In this document: in pieces, positions 37,204-46,089 of the stretch
Numbering within the stretch: position 1 is the first letter of the stretch
How the letters are laid out: each line of letters opens with the position of its first letter
Assembly: GCF_022347545.1 (NCBI RefSeq)
Contig: NZ_JAKREW010000004.1
Span: 124,001-188,000, forward strand
DNA length: 64,000 bases
Direction of reading: 5' to 3'
From: Terribium retamae
GTDB lineage: Bacteria > Pseudomonadota > Alphaproteobacteria > Rhizobiales > Rhizobiaceae
Made by a program: the position numbers and the translations under genes
Notes under the pieces: model-generated
Database searches by the model: none
Told to the model about the DNA's origin: nothing
What the model saw: the letters and a program-made list of their open reading frames with translations, nothing else

Positions 37204-38081
37204 GCGCCCCTTCGCAGGACGTTGCCACCCGCAACGGCGTTTTCGTTCGCGCGCTGATCTACGCGCTGCTCATTGTGTTCGCGGTCTACTACCTGTTGCC
37301 GCTCTATGTGATGGTGGTGAATTCACTCAAACCGCTCGACGAGATCCGCCAGGGCAACATGCTGGCGTTGCCGCAGCAATGGACCATCGCGCCCTGGCTG
37401 TCGGCATGGTCGACGGCACAGATCGGTGTCTCGCCCACCGGCCTGAAACCGTATTTCCTGAATTCGGTGCTGATGGTGGTACCAGCAGTGGCAATCTCCA
37501 CCGTTCTCGGCGCGCTGAACGGCTATGTGCTGACCAAATGGCGCTTCAAGGGCGACAACATCGTCTTCGGCATGATGCTGCTTGCCTGTTTCATCCCCTT
37601 CCAGATCGTGCTGATCCCCTCTGCCCGCATCCTCGGGCTCCTGGGGTTGGCCGGCTCGGTGCCGGGATTGATCCTGATCCACGCCATCTATGGCCTCGGC
37701 TTCACCACGCTGTTCTTCCGAAACTACTACGAAGCCTTCCCGACCGAACTGGTGCGCGCCGCACAGATCGACGGCGCTTCCTTCTTCCAGATCTTCAGGC
37801 GGATTCTGCTGCCCTCGTCGGGACCGATCATCGTGGTGACCGTGATCTGGCAATTCACCAACATCTGGAACGACTTCCTATTCGGCTCGTCCTTCTCCAG
37901 CGTCGACTCCATTCCGATCACCGTGGCGCTGAACAATCTGGTCAACTCCTCGACCGGCGTGAAGGAATACAATGTCCACTTCGCCGGTGCGATCTTGGCG
38001 GCCCTTCCCACCCTTATCGTCTACATCGTCTCCGGACGCTATTTCGTGCGTGGCCTGATGGCCGGCGCCGTGAAAGGCTAA
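37200..38081 (+). CDS. Sugar ABC transporter permease (MalG/UgpE type)
   Basis: A 293-residue permease with six hydrophobic segments and the EAA loop ELVRAAQIDGASFFQIFRRI. It overlaps the previous permease by four bases and precedes the ATPase gene by six. The length and ending FVRGLMAGAVKG fit the MalG-like partner subunit. It completes the membrane channel of the importer. Confidence 0.93.
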   Translation: MSAPSQDVATRNGVFVRALIYALLIVFAVYYLLPLYVMVVNSLKPLDEIRQGNMLALPQQWTIAPWLSAWSTAQIGVSPTGLKPYFLNSVLMVVPAVAISTVLGALNGYVLTKWRFKGDNIVFGMMLLACFIPFQIVLIPSARILGLLGLAGSVPGLILIHAIYGLGFTTLFFRNYYEAFPTELVRAAQIDGASFFQIFRRILLPSSGPIIVVTVIWQFTNIWNDFLFGSSFSSVDSIPITVALNNLVNSSTGVKEYNVHFAGAILAALPTLIVYIVSGRYFVRGLMAGAVKG

Positions 38082-38087
38082 GACAGC

Positions 38088-39203
38088 ATGTCCTTTCTTG
38101 AGATCGACAACCTCGAAAAATCCTTCGGCACCACCAGGATCCTGAAGGGCGTCACACTCGGCATCGAGGAAGGTGGTTTCCTCGTGCTGGTTGGCCCCTC
38201 CGGCTGCGGCAAGTCCACGCTGCTCAACACCATAGCCGGGCTGGAGCAGATCACCAGCGGTGAGATCCGCATCGCCGGCAAACGCGTCAACGAGTTGCAC
38301 CCGTCGAAGCGTGACATCGCCATGGTGTTCCAGTCCTACGCGCTCTATCCCAACATGACAGTGAGCGAAAACATCGGCTTCGGCATGGAAATCCGTGGCA
38401 TTGCCAAACCCGAGCGGGACAAGGCGATCGCTGAGGTGGCCCAGCTCCTGCAGATCGGCCATCTGCTCGACCGCAAGCCCAGCCAACTGTCCGGTGGCCA
38501 ACGCCAGCGTGTCGCCATGGGCCGAGCCCTGGTGCGCAAGCCGCAGGTCTTCCTGTTCGATGAACCGCTGTCCAATCTCGACGCCAAGCTGCGCATCGAC
38601 ATGCGCACCGAAATCAAGCGGCTGCACCAGCGCATGAAGACCACCATCGTCTATGTGACGCATGACCAGATCGAGGCGATGACGCTGGCCACGAAGATCG
38701 CTGTGTTGAAAGATGGCGTCCTGCAGCAGTTCGGCACACCGGCAGAGATCTACAACAACCCAGTCAACATGTTCGTTGCCGACTTCATGGGTTCACCGGC
38801 CATGAACCTCGTGCCTGCAACAATTGGCCAAAGTGGCAGTGAAGCGACTGTCGAACTCGCCCGCGCCGGAGCAGCTCCCGTTTCGCTGGCACTCAACGGC
38901 GCATCGGACGCTCTGTCGGCTTATCGCGGCAAGGAGGTGGTGTTCGGCATCCGTCCCGAAGCCTTGACCGATCCCGATGGCGCCGATCGCAACGCGAAAC
39001 ATCTGGTGACAACGGATTGCCATATCGAGGTGGTCGAGCCCGCAGGCTCCGATACCTTCGCGGTCACCAATCTGGGCGGAAAGGGCGTGGTCGCCCGGCT
39101 GCGCGCCGATGCTCGCATCAAGCCGGGTGCCACGGCACCGCTCACCTTCAATCTGACAAAGGCGGTGTTTTTCGATCCGGCAACCCAGGAAAGGATTGCG
39201 TGA
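38088..39203 (+). CDS. Sugar ABC transporter ATPase (UgpC/MsmK-like)
   Basis: A 371-residue ATPase: Walker A GPSGCGKST, Q-loop MVFQSYALYP, signature LSGGQRQRVAMGRA, Walker B VFLFDEP and H-loop VTHD, followed by a C-terminal regulatory TOBE-like domain of about 130 residues as in MalK/UgpC. It energises the importer encoded just upstream. Its stop overlaps a GTG of the downstream small gene, so the Dabb protein is probably part of the same operon. Confidence 0.95.
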   Translation: MSFLEIDNLEKSFGTTRILKGVTLGIEEGGFLVLVGPSGCGKSTLLNTIAGLEQITSGEIRIAGKRVNELHPSKRDIAMVFQSYALYPNMTVSENIGFGMEIRGIAKPERDKAIAEVAQLLQIGHLLDRKPSQLSGGQRQRVAMGRALVRKPQVFLFDEPLSNLDAKLRIDMRTEIKRLHQRMKTTIVYVTHDQIEAMTLATKIAVLKDGVLQQFGTPAEIYNNPVNMFVADFMGSPAMNLVPATIGQSGSEATVELARAGAAPVSLALNGASDALSAYRGKEVVFGIRPEALTDPDGADRNAKHLVTTDCHIEVVEPAGSDTFAVTNLGGKGVVARLRADARIKPGATAPLTFNLTKAVFFDPATQERIA

Positions 39204-39211
39204 AGAAGGCC

Positions 39212-39529
39212 ATGATCCGTCACTGTGTTTTCGTCAAATTCCGCGACGATGTTCCCGAGGCGGAGAGATCGGCAATCCATGCCGACCTCTCCGCGCTCCG
39301 CGGCTCGATCAAGGGCATGGGCGCGGTGCATTTCAACGGCAATGCCAGCCCCGAACCCTTTGCGCACGGCTTCACGCACGGCTTCACCATCGATTTCAAC
39401 GACGCCGCCGCCCGCGATGCCTATCTGGTGCATGAGGCACACCAAAAGGCCGGCGCCCGCCTGGTCGCTGCGCTTGAAGGCGGAACGGATGGGCTAATGG
39501 TGTTCGACCTGGAGATCGACGAAAGCTGA
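39212..39529 (+). CDS. Dabb-family (stress-responsive A/B barrel) protein
   Basis: A 105-residue protein whose start MIRHCVFVKFRDDVPEAERSA and the segment HGFTIDFNDAAARDAYLVHEAH (quoted in part) fit the Dabb ferredoxin-like barrel family. I chose the ATG at 39212 with GAAGAAGG upstream; a GTG at 39200 overlaps the ATPase stop. The family has few characterised enzymes; several sit in sugar or aromatic catabolic operons. Here it may act on the imported compound, but this is a guess. Confidence 0.78.
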   Translation: MIRHCVFVKFRDDVPEAERSAIHADLSALRGSIKGMGAVHFNGNASPEPFAHGFTHGFTIDFNDAAARDAYLVHEAHQKAGARLVAALEGGTDGLMVFDLEIDES

Positions 39530-39541
39530 TTCGGCAGGCGT

Positions 39542-40387
39542 TCAGCCTAACCTCAAGGCCACGACGCCAGCGACAATGCCAAGGGCTGCAGCGCTGCGCC
39601 ATACCGTCATTTTTTCGCCAAGCGCGAAGACGGAGATCAGCATGGCAAACAGGATCGAGCTTTCGCGCAGGGAGGCCACGGCCGCGATCGGCGCTTTGGT
39701 CATCGCCCACATCACGATCCAGTAGGCAGTGCCGCTCAATCCCCCGGTGATGACGCCAGCCTTCCAGTTGCGCGCCATGGCCGGCAGCGACTGCGGTCCA
39801 CGCACCAGCAGACACAGGATGAGCGACCAGATGCCGTCGGCCAGGAACAGATATACGGCATAGCTCGAGGCGCTGGCCGCCAGCCGAGCGCCACTGCCGT
39901 CGGAAAGCGTATAGCTGGCGATGAACACCGAGGTGGCGAGCGCGTAGCCGACAGCGTGCAGGTTCAGTTTTTCGAGATGGCCGCCGCCACGAAACGACAT
40001 CACCAGCGTACCCGCGCATAGAAGCACGATGCCGATGATCGACAGCGGTCCGGGGACTTCCGACACGACGAAGATGCCGCCGATGGCGGCAAGCAAAGGT
40101 GCGGTACCTCGTGCTAGCGGATAGGTCTGGGCCAGATCGCCGGCCCTGTAGGCACCGATCAGGCAGAGCTTGTAGCCCATGTGGAACAGGGTCGAGGCGA
40201 GGATCCAGGGCCAGACTTCAGCCCTGGGGAATTCGACGAAGGGCACTGCCAGCAGCGCCATGAGCGCCATGCCCATCGTCAGAACCGTGACCGAAAGGAA
40301 ACGGTCGAGATGCACCTTGACCATCGCGTTCCAGCTTGCGTGCATGGCGGCTGCAGCCAGCACGGCGAGGAAAACGGCAAGGCTCAT
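39542..40387 (-). CDS. EamA/DMT-family transporter
   Basis: A 281-residue membrane protein with about ten hydrophobic helices in two EamA repeats (second repeat from about residue 145). LAQTYPLARGTAPLLAAIGGIF (quoted in part) and SLRESSILFAMLISVFALGEK are typical. DMT transporters export amino acids, metabolites or drugs. It is convergent with the Dabb gene 12 bp away and separated from the following ABC cluster by about 230 bp in which I see no gene. Substrate unknown. Confidence 0.87.
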   Translation of the reverse strand: MSLAVFLAVLAAAAMHASWNAMVKVHLDRFLSVTVLTMGMALMALLAVPFVEFPRAEVWPWILASTLFHMGYKLCLIGAYRAGDLAQTYPLARGTAPLLAAIGGIFVVSEVPGPLSIIGIVLLCAGTLVMSFRGGGHLEKLNLHAVGYALATSVFIASYTLSDGSGARLAASASSYAVYLFLADGIWSLILCLLVRGPQSLPAMARNWKAGVITGGLSGTAYWIVMWAMTKAPIAAVASLRESSILFAMLISVFALGEKMTVWRSAAALGIVAGVVALRLG

Positions 40388-40618
40388 TTCGTATCCGACC
40401 TCGTTCAGGCAGCGCGTCTCGCCGGATCGGGAGGAAAATCGTTATCCGGCTCATCTCTTCCGCCCGAAATACGCCTTTGCGCAGCCGGCGGCAATGTGCA
40501 GCCGTCACATCAGGCCTGGACCAGATGCCCGTGAGGTTGGGTCAAAGCATCGATACGAAGCAGTGGCGCCGCTCACCCGGAAGGGAGGTCTCAGAGCATT
40601 CCGAAGGTTTCGAAAAGC

Positions 40619-41683
40619 TTAGTGCAGAACCAGGACGTCGCCGGAAGAGAAGGAAATCTCGGCCTTGTCGCCAACATTCGGCGGTGGCGTGGAGGAGTTG
40701 TTGAAGGTGTCCAGCGAAATCTTCGAACCGCCGATACCGACCCTGACGCGGATCACCGAACCCAGGAAATGCACATCGGCGATCTCGCCCGACAGCTTCG
40801 CGTCGTGGCCGGGGCGTGGTCCGAGCGCGATCGCTTCAGGCCGCAGCGCCAGCGAAAGCGTATCGCCGGTCTTGGAGCCATTAAGCTTGCCCTTGAGACC
40901 GATCTCCTCAGTGTTGATGCGCACGCGGCCCGAGCCGGCATCGCTGACCACGCCTTCTAGTACATTGAGCGTGCCGACGAAATTGGCGACGAATTTGGTG
41001 GCCGGGCGGTTGTAAATCTCGAACGGTGCACCGACCTGTTCCGCCTTGCCACCATACATCACCGCGATGCGGTCCGAGATCGACAGGGCCTCTTCCTGGT
41101 CGTGGGTGACGAAGATGGTCGTGATGCCGAGTTCCTTCTGGATGGCGCGGATCTCGTCGCGCAGCGACACACGCACCTTGGCATCGAGCGCCGACAGCGG
41201 CTCGTCGAGCAGGAGAAGCTTCGGCTTCGGCGCCAGTGCGCGCGCCAGAGCAACGCGCTGCTGCTGGCCACCGGAAAGCTGATAGGGATAGCGGTCACCC
41301 AGTTGCGGCAGCTTGATCAGCTCCAGCATCTCGGCCACCCGCTTGTCGCTCTCGGCCTTGGCCACGCCGGCGACCTTCAGGCCGAAGGCGACGTTCTGCG
41401 CCACGGTGAGGTTCGGAAACAGCGCGTAGGCCTGGAAAACCATACCGACATTGCGCTGGTTCGGCTTGAGCCGAGTCACATCCTTGCCGCCGACGATGAT
41501 GGAACCGGCAGTCGGCTCCTCGAAGCCGGCGACCATGCGCAGCACCGTCGTCTTACCACAGCCCGAGGGGCCCAGGAAGGAGACGAATTCGCCCCGCTCG
41601 ATGTCGAGATTGAAGTCGTCGACAACGGTGGTGGGGCCGAAGGTTTTCTTGACGTGCTGGATCGAAAGGAAGGGGTCGGCCAT
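40619..41683 (-). CDS. ABC transporter ATPase, polyamine/iron (PotA/FbpC) type
   Basis: A 354-residue ATPase with Walker A GPSGCGKTT, Q-loop MVFQAYALFP, signature LSGGQQQRVALARA, Walker B LLLLDEP and H-loop VTHD, and a C-terminal TOBE-type domain. The start ATG at 41683 (MADPFLSIQHVKK) is the usual one; the frame extends eight codons to 41707 and would overlap the permease stop. It is the last gene of a leftward four-gene importer. Confidence 0.93.
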   Translation of the reverse strand: MADPFLSIQHVKKTFGPTTVVDDFNLDIERGEFVSFLGPSGCGKTTVLRMVAGFEEPTAGSIIVGGKDVTRLKPNQRNVGMVFQAYALFPNLTVAQNVAFGLKVAGVAKAESDKRVAEMLELIKLPQLGDRYPYQLSGGQQQRVALARALAPKPKLLLLDEPLSALDAKVRVSLRDEIRAIQKELGITTIFVTHDQEEALSISDRIAVMYGGKAEQVGAPFEIYNRPATKFVANFVGTLNVLEGVVSDAGSGRVRINTEEIGLKGKLNGSKTGDTLSLALRPEAIALGPRPGHDAKLSGEIADVHFLGSVIRVRVGIGGSKISLDTFNNSSTPPPNVGDKAEISFSSGDVLVLH

Positions 41684-41703
41684 GGGCTGGACTTTCTCGA
41701 TAC

Positions 41704-42504
41704 TCAATTCGGACGGTTCGCCGATTTCGGCGCGAAACGCGAAAGCACCTGGATGACGGACATACAGCCCCAGGTGATGACGAATGCGATGATGGCGAGG
41801 GCCGCCGGTTCATAAGCGCGGTTGGCGCCGATATTCTGCAGATAGGGGCCGAAGGCCGGGCGGTTGAGCAGGCTCGCCATGGTGAACTCGCCGATGACGA
41901 TGGCGAAGGTCAGGAACGCACCCGACAGCACGGCAATCAGCACATTGGGCAGGATGACGCGGCTGATAATGGTGGTCCAGCCGGCACCGAGAATCTGCGC
42001 GGCCTCGGTCAGGGTGCGTACATCGATGGTTCGCAAGCCCGTATCGACGGCACGGTACATATAAGGCAGCGCAAGCGTCGCATAGCCGATGACCAGTAGC
42101 GCGCTGGTGCCGATGTCGCTCGACAGGAATGGCAACGGCGAATTCGAACCGTACATGCGGATATAGCCGAAGACGATGACGATCGCCGGGATGACGAGCG
42201 GCAGCAGTGTCACGAACTCGACCACCGGCCGAAGCTGCGGCAGGCGCAGCCTGATCCAATAGGCGGTGGGCACCACCAGCAGCACACCGAGGATGATGGT
42301 GAAGACAGCAGCGACCACCGAAAAAGTGAAGCTTTCCTGGAAGCGCGGGTCACCGAGCACCACCCTGTAAGCCTCGAATGAGTATTCCCCGCGCTTCATG
42401 CGCATGGAGAACTCCATGGTCGCGATCAGCGGGATGAAGAAATACGCGGCACCCAGGATGAAAGTGACCCAGGCCCAGGACTTGCCCGACTTCATTTCAG
42501 CCAC
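41704..42504 (-). CDS. ABC transporter permease (PotC-like)
   Basis: A 266-residue permease with six hydrophobic segments and the EAA loop TEAAQILGAGWTTIISRVILP (quoted in part). Its start overlaps the end of the preceding permease by 13 bases. It forms the channel with the PotB-like protein. The sequence type is shared by spermidine/putrescine, iron and phosphonate importers. Confidence 0.92.
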   Translation of the reverse strand: MAEMKSGKSWAWVTFILGAAYFFIPLIATMEFSMRMKRGEYSFEAYRVVLGDPRFQESFTFSVVAAVFTIILGVLLVVPTAYWIRLRLPQLRPVVEFVTLLPLVIPAIVIVFGYIRMYGSNSPLPFLSSDIGTSALLVIGYATLALPYMYRAVDTGLRTIDVRTLTEAAQILGAGWTTIISRVILPNVLIAVLSGAFLTFAIVIGEFTMASLLNRPAFGPYLQNIGANRAYEPAALAIIAFVITWGCMSVIQVLSRFAPKSANRPN

Positions 42505-43403
42505 CTTTCCGAACGGGTCCGGAACCAGATGTAGAAGACATTGGCGAGCCCGGTGATGAAGATCATGCCGAAGGCGATGGCATAGCCCAGATTGGCATTG
42601 TGCAGCACGTCACCGCGGATTTGCGCATAAAGCACGATCGGCACGATGTTGAGCGATGAGCCGGTGAGCGCATAAGCGGTGGCGATCGCCCCGAAAGCGT
42701 TGGCGAAGAGCAGGATGACAGTACCGAGGAAGCTCGGCCAGATCACCGGGATGACGACCATCTGCCAGTACTGCCATTGGGTCGCGCCAAGTGTGGCGGC
42801 GGCCTCCCCCCATTCCTTCCTGATGCCGTCGATGGCTGGCGTGATGATCACGACCATCAGCGGAATCTGGAAATAGAGATAGGTGAGCGTCAGCCCCCAG
42901 AAGGAAAGCACATTGAAGCCGTGCTGGTAGAGATCGAACCCGACCGCACGCAGAAGCACCGTGACGAGACCGAGACGGCCCAGCGTCGCGAGGAAGGCGA
43001 AGGCCAGTGGCACACCCGCGAATTGCGAGGCCACACCGGAGAAGGTGAGCGTCGCGGAGCGTGTCCAGTTGGGCAAGCCGCCGCGCACGATGGCGATAGC
43101 GATTGCCAGGCCGATGAATGCGCCAAGGAGCGACGACGCGACCGAGACTTTGATCGAGATCCAATACGCGGCGAGGATCGTCGGCTGCGCAAGCTCGAGG
43201 ATGTTTTCCAGGGTGAAAACGCCGTCGGCATTCTGGAATGCGCCAAGGATCAGATACAGCGTCGGCAGGATCAGGAACATCAGCGCGAAGATGATGAACG
43301 GTGCCACGCCCAGCCATTGCGTCGGCAGTCGCGCCGCGCGCGCCTGCGCCGGTGGAAGGGTCTTCCCGGCAGCAGCCGGTTCCGAGAGGCTGATATCTGT
43401 CAT
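42492..43403 (-). CDS. ABC transporter permease (PotB-like)
   Basis: A 303-residue permease with six hydrophobic segments and EAA loop EAAATLGATQWQYWQMVVIP. A polar N-terminal stretch of about 30 residues precedes the first helix. It is downstream of the binding-protein gene, separated by a strong hairpin (43428-43452), and overlaps the next permease. Confidence 0.92.
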   Translation of the reverse strand: MTDISLSEPAAAGKTLPPAQARAARLPTQWLGVAPFIIFALMFLILPTLYLILGAFQNADGVFTLENILELAQPTILAAYWISIKVSVASSLLGAFIGLAIAIAIVRGGLPNWTRSATLTFSGVASQFAGVPLAFAFLATLGRLGLVTVLLRAVGFDLYQHGFNVLSFWGLTLTYLYFQIPLMVVIITPAIDGIRKEWGEAAATLGATQWQYWQMVVIPVIWPSFLGTVILLFANAFGAIATAYALTGSSLNIVPIVLYAQIRGDVLHNANLGYAIAFGMIFITGLANVFYIWFRTRSERWLK

Positions 43404-43427
43404 GCCGGCCTGTCTTTTTATGAAGAA

Positions 43428-43452
43428 TCCGGGCGGCGCTGAGCCGCCCGGA
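43428..43452 (-). terminator. 10-bp perfect hairpin between binding protein and permease (attenuator)
   Basis: TCCGGGCGGC and GCCGCCCGGA form a perfect 10-bp stem with loop GCTGA. It lies 14 bases past the binding-protein stop and before the first permease, the same position as the palindrome in the sugar importer operon. It likely allows much higher binding-protein than permease expression. Confidence 0.75.
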
Positions 43453-43466
43453 TAGTCGTCAGCAAA

Positions 43467-44573
43467 TTACTTGACGTTGGCGCCGACCGCCGAGTCCCAG
43501 CTCTTGGTAATCACTTCCTTCGAAGCACCCTGTTCGTCCAGCGTCGGGAACACGGCCTTCTCATAGGCAGCGGCCGGCGGCAGCTTGTCGAGCAATTCCT
43601 GCGGGATCTTGCCGTTCTTAGCGAGATCGTTGAAGCGGATCGGGTGGCAATAGCCCTTCAGCCAGCCGATCTGGCCTTCGTCGGAATAGAGGTGTTCCAT
43701 CCAGAGCTTGGCGGCGTTCGGATGCGGCGCATAGGCGCTGATGGCCTGCACGTAGACACCGGCGACAACGCCCTTGGCCGGGATGACGATCTCGGTCGGC
43801 GGGTTGCCGTTCAGCGTGTCGCGGCCCGACAGGTTGTTGTAGTCCCAGTTGATCAAGATCGGCGTCTGGCCCTGTGCCAGCGTCGCCGGCTTACCGATGA
43901 CCGGGACGAAGTTGCCGGCGGCGTTGAGCTTCTTGAAGAATTCGAGGCCAGCTTCGCCGGCAGCCTTGCCGGCAGCGGCGCCGGAGGCGAGACCGGCAGC
44001 GTGCACGGCCTGGATCGCCTGGTTGGACGCACGCGGATCACCGGCCAGCGCAACCGAATTGGCGTATTCCGGCTTCAGCAGGTCTTCCCAGTCTGCGGGG
44101 ATGTTCTTGACCAGATCCTTGTTCACCATGAACGAAAGAACGCCGTAATAGTCGCCATACCAGAAACCTTCCGGATCCTTGGCGCTGTCGGGGATCGAGT
44201 CCCAGGTCGAGACCTTGTACGGCTGGATCAGGCCATCCTTCTTGGCGGATGGACCGAAGGAAAGGCCGACGTCGATGACGTCAGGCGCCTGAGGGCCCTT
44301 GTTGTCCTTGTTGGCCTTGATCGCTTCGATCTCGTCGCCCGAACCGGCGTCCGGGTTGAGTTCGTTGACCTTGATCTCAGGATACTTAGCCTTGAAGGCG
44401 TCGATGACGGCGCCATAGCCGCACCAGTCATGCGGCAGCGCGATCGTGGTGAGCTGACCTTCGGCCTTGGCCGCGGCAACGAGCTCAGCCGAAGGCTCGG
44501 CGGACGAAATCGCCGTCGTGACCATCAGGGCCACTGCCGTAAGGGAAAGCACTTTTCCCGTGAATCTGAACAT
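43467..44573 (-). CDS. Periplasmic binding protein of the polyamine/iron/phosphonate type
   Basis: A 368-residue binding protein with a signal peptide (MFRFTGKVLSLTAVALMVTT, cleavage after SSA). GQLTTIALPHDWCGYGAVIDAF (quoted in part), VIDVGLSFGPSAKKDGL and the YGDYYGVLSFMVN region resemble PotD/FbpA-like proteins. It is the first gene of the leftward importer. Its neighbours to the right (amine-type ligase, dehydrogenases) favour an organic amine as ligand. The 260 bp upstream of it, before the Fe-ADH stop, contain no gene I can support. Confidence 0.88.
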   Translation of the reverse strand: MFRFTGKVLSLTAVALMVTTAISSAEPSAELVAAAKAEGQLTTIALPHDWCGYGAVIDAFKAKYPEIKVNELNPDAGSGDEIEAIKANKDNKGPQAPDVIDVGLSFGPSAKKDGLIQPYKVSTWDSIPDSAKDPEGFWYGDYYGVLSFMVNKDLVKNIPADWEDLLKPEYANSVALAGDPRASNQAIQAVHAAGLASGAAAGKAAGEAGLEFFKKLNAAGNFVPVIGKPATLAQGQTPILINWDYNNLSGRDTLNGNPPTEIVIPAKGVVAGVYVQAISAYAPHPNAAKLWMEHLYSDEGQIGWLKGYCHPIRFNDLAKNGKIPQELLDKLPPAAAYEKAVFPTLDEQGASKEVITKSWDSAVGANVK

Positions 44574-44833
44574 TTTTCTCTCCGTTGAACTGCGCCGTGG
44601 GACGCCAGCAACCGGCTGGTATCCTTGATGTATGACAGTCCGATGAAGCTGGACTGCCCCCGCGCCCCGAAGGGCTTGAAAAAGTTAACTACAACTGCCG
44701 GACACCCGCAATCGGGTGCCCAATCATTTTCCGGCTAAACTTTTCGGCGCCTCCTCCAGCCCTTTCGTTCCCCTTGCTTTTTTTATTTTTTCGCAAGTCC
44801 GCGAAAGACAGTCGCACCTGCCTCGCGCGTCTC

Positions 44834-46006
44834 CTATACTGTTCCCGACAAAGAATTCTCCAGCAGCGACAGCGCCGCCTTCTTGGTCAGCTTAACAGGA
44901 TTGCCGCCAGCGGTCGGGTCGACGATGGCCATATCGGCGATGAGAGCCTTTCGCTTCTTGTCCATGTCGAGCCCTTTTATCAGGCCGTCGAGCGTGTGCG
45001 GAACCTTTAGCTCCTTGCGCAGCTTTATGATCGCCTTGGCGAAACCATCGAAGCCGCCTTTGATGCCGCAATAGGCAGCCAGGCGTTCGATCTTGCCTTC
45101 GATCGCATCACGATTGAAGGCAAGCACATAGGGCATGAAGACGGCATTGGTCATGCCGTGGTGAGTATCGTAGAGCGCGCCGATTGGATGCGACAACGAG
45201 TGGATTGCTCCGAGCCCCTTCTGGAAAGCGGTGGCGCCCATGGCGGCCGCGCTCATCATGTGAGCACGGGCGGTCAGGTCCTTGCCGTTGGCGTAGGCCT
45301 TGGGCAGATTCTCGAACACCAGACGCACGCCTTCCACCGCGATGCCGTCGGCCATCGGATGGTAACCGGGTGCGCAATAGGCCTCCAGGCAATGTGCCAG
45401 CGCGTCCATGCCGGTACCAGCGGTGATGAAGGCTGGCATGCCGACCGACAGGGCCGGATCTGCAATGACGATGCCCGGCAGCATCTTCGGATGGAAGATC
45501 ACCTTCTTGGTATGGCTCTCTTCATGCGTAATGACACCGGCTCGACCGACTTCAGAACCGGTGCCGGCGGTGGTTGGCACCGCGACGATCGGGGCGATGG
45601 CGTCGGTATTCGCGCGCGTCCACCAGTCACCAATGTCCTCGAAGTCCCAGACCGGACGGGTCTGGCCAGCCTGGAAGGCGATCAATTTGCCGAGATCGAG
45701 CGCCGAGCCACCACCGAAGGCGATAACGCCGTCATGCTTGCCCTTCTTGAATGCAGCGATGCCGGCAGTGAGGTTGGATTCGATCGGGTTCGGCTTGACG
45801 TCCGAAAAGACCGCGTAGGGAACTTTCGCCTCGTCGAGAATTTTGAGCGTGGAAGCGACAACCGGGAGCTTGGCGAGACCAGGATCGGTGACGAACAACG
45901 GCTTCTTGATGCCGGTCGCGGCCAGCGCATCCGGCAATTCCGAGATACGGCCGGCGCCGAAACGCACGGTGGTCGGGTAGTTCCATTTGGAGACGAGCTT
46001 GGACAT
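44834..46006 (-). CDS. Iron-containing (group III) alcohol dehydrogenase
   Basis: A 390-residue Fe-ADH. The NAD-binding GGGSALDLGK and TAGTGSEVGR are present, and the metal ligands are expected in PAFITAGTGMDALAHCLEAY (quoted in part) and AIHSLSHPIGALYDTHHG, where two His follow. It oxidises a primary or hydroxyacid alcohol with NAD. I chose the ATG at 46006 (MSKLVSKWNYPTT); the open frame extends upstream without protein similarity. It is followed in metabolism and adjacent on the chromosome by an aldehyde dehydrogenase and a glutamine-synthetase-like ligase. Confidence 0.9.
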   Translation of the reverse strand: MSKLVSKWNYPTTVRFGAGRISELPDALAATGIKKPLFVTDPGLAKLPVVASTLKILDEAKVPYAVFSDVKPNPIESNLTAGIAAFKKGKHDGVIAFGGGSALDLGKLIAFQAGQTRPVWDFEDIGDWWTRANTDAIAPIVAVPTTAGTGSEVGRAGVITHEESHTKKVIFHPKMLPGIVIADPALSVGMPAFITAGTGMDALAHCLEAYCAPGYHPMADGIAVEGVRLVFENLPKAYANGKDLTARAHMMSAAAMGATAFQKGLGAIHSLSHPIGALYDTHHGMTNAVFMPYVLAFNRDAIEGKIERLAAYCGIKGGFDGFAKAIIKLRKELKVPHTLDGLIKGLDMDKKRKALIADMAIVDPTAGGNPVKLTKKAALSLLENSLSGTV

Positions 46007-46089
46007 GATGCGGTTCTTTCGGAAAACGAAGTGGGTAGCCTGCTGGAAGGAAACGCCCTCCATCGCGTGAAACGTGGGGGCGCTCGGGG

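Noticed and set aside
44574..44833. Possible small gene in the gap upstream of the polyamine-type binding protein
   Set aside because: Frames here have no ribosome-binding site with protein-like content; the gap most likely holds the promoter of the importer.
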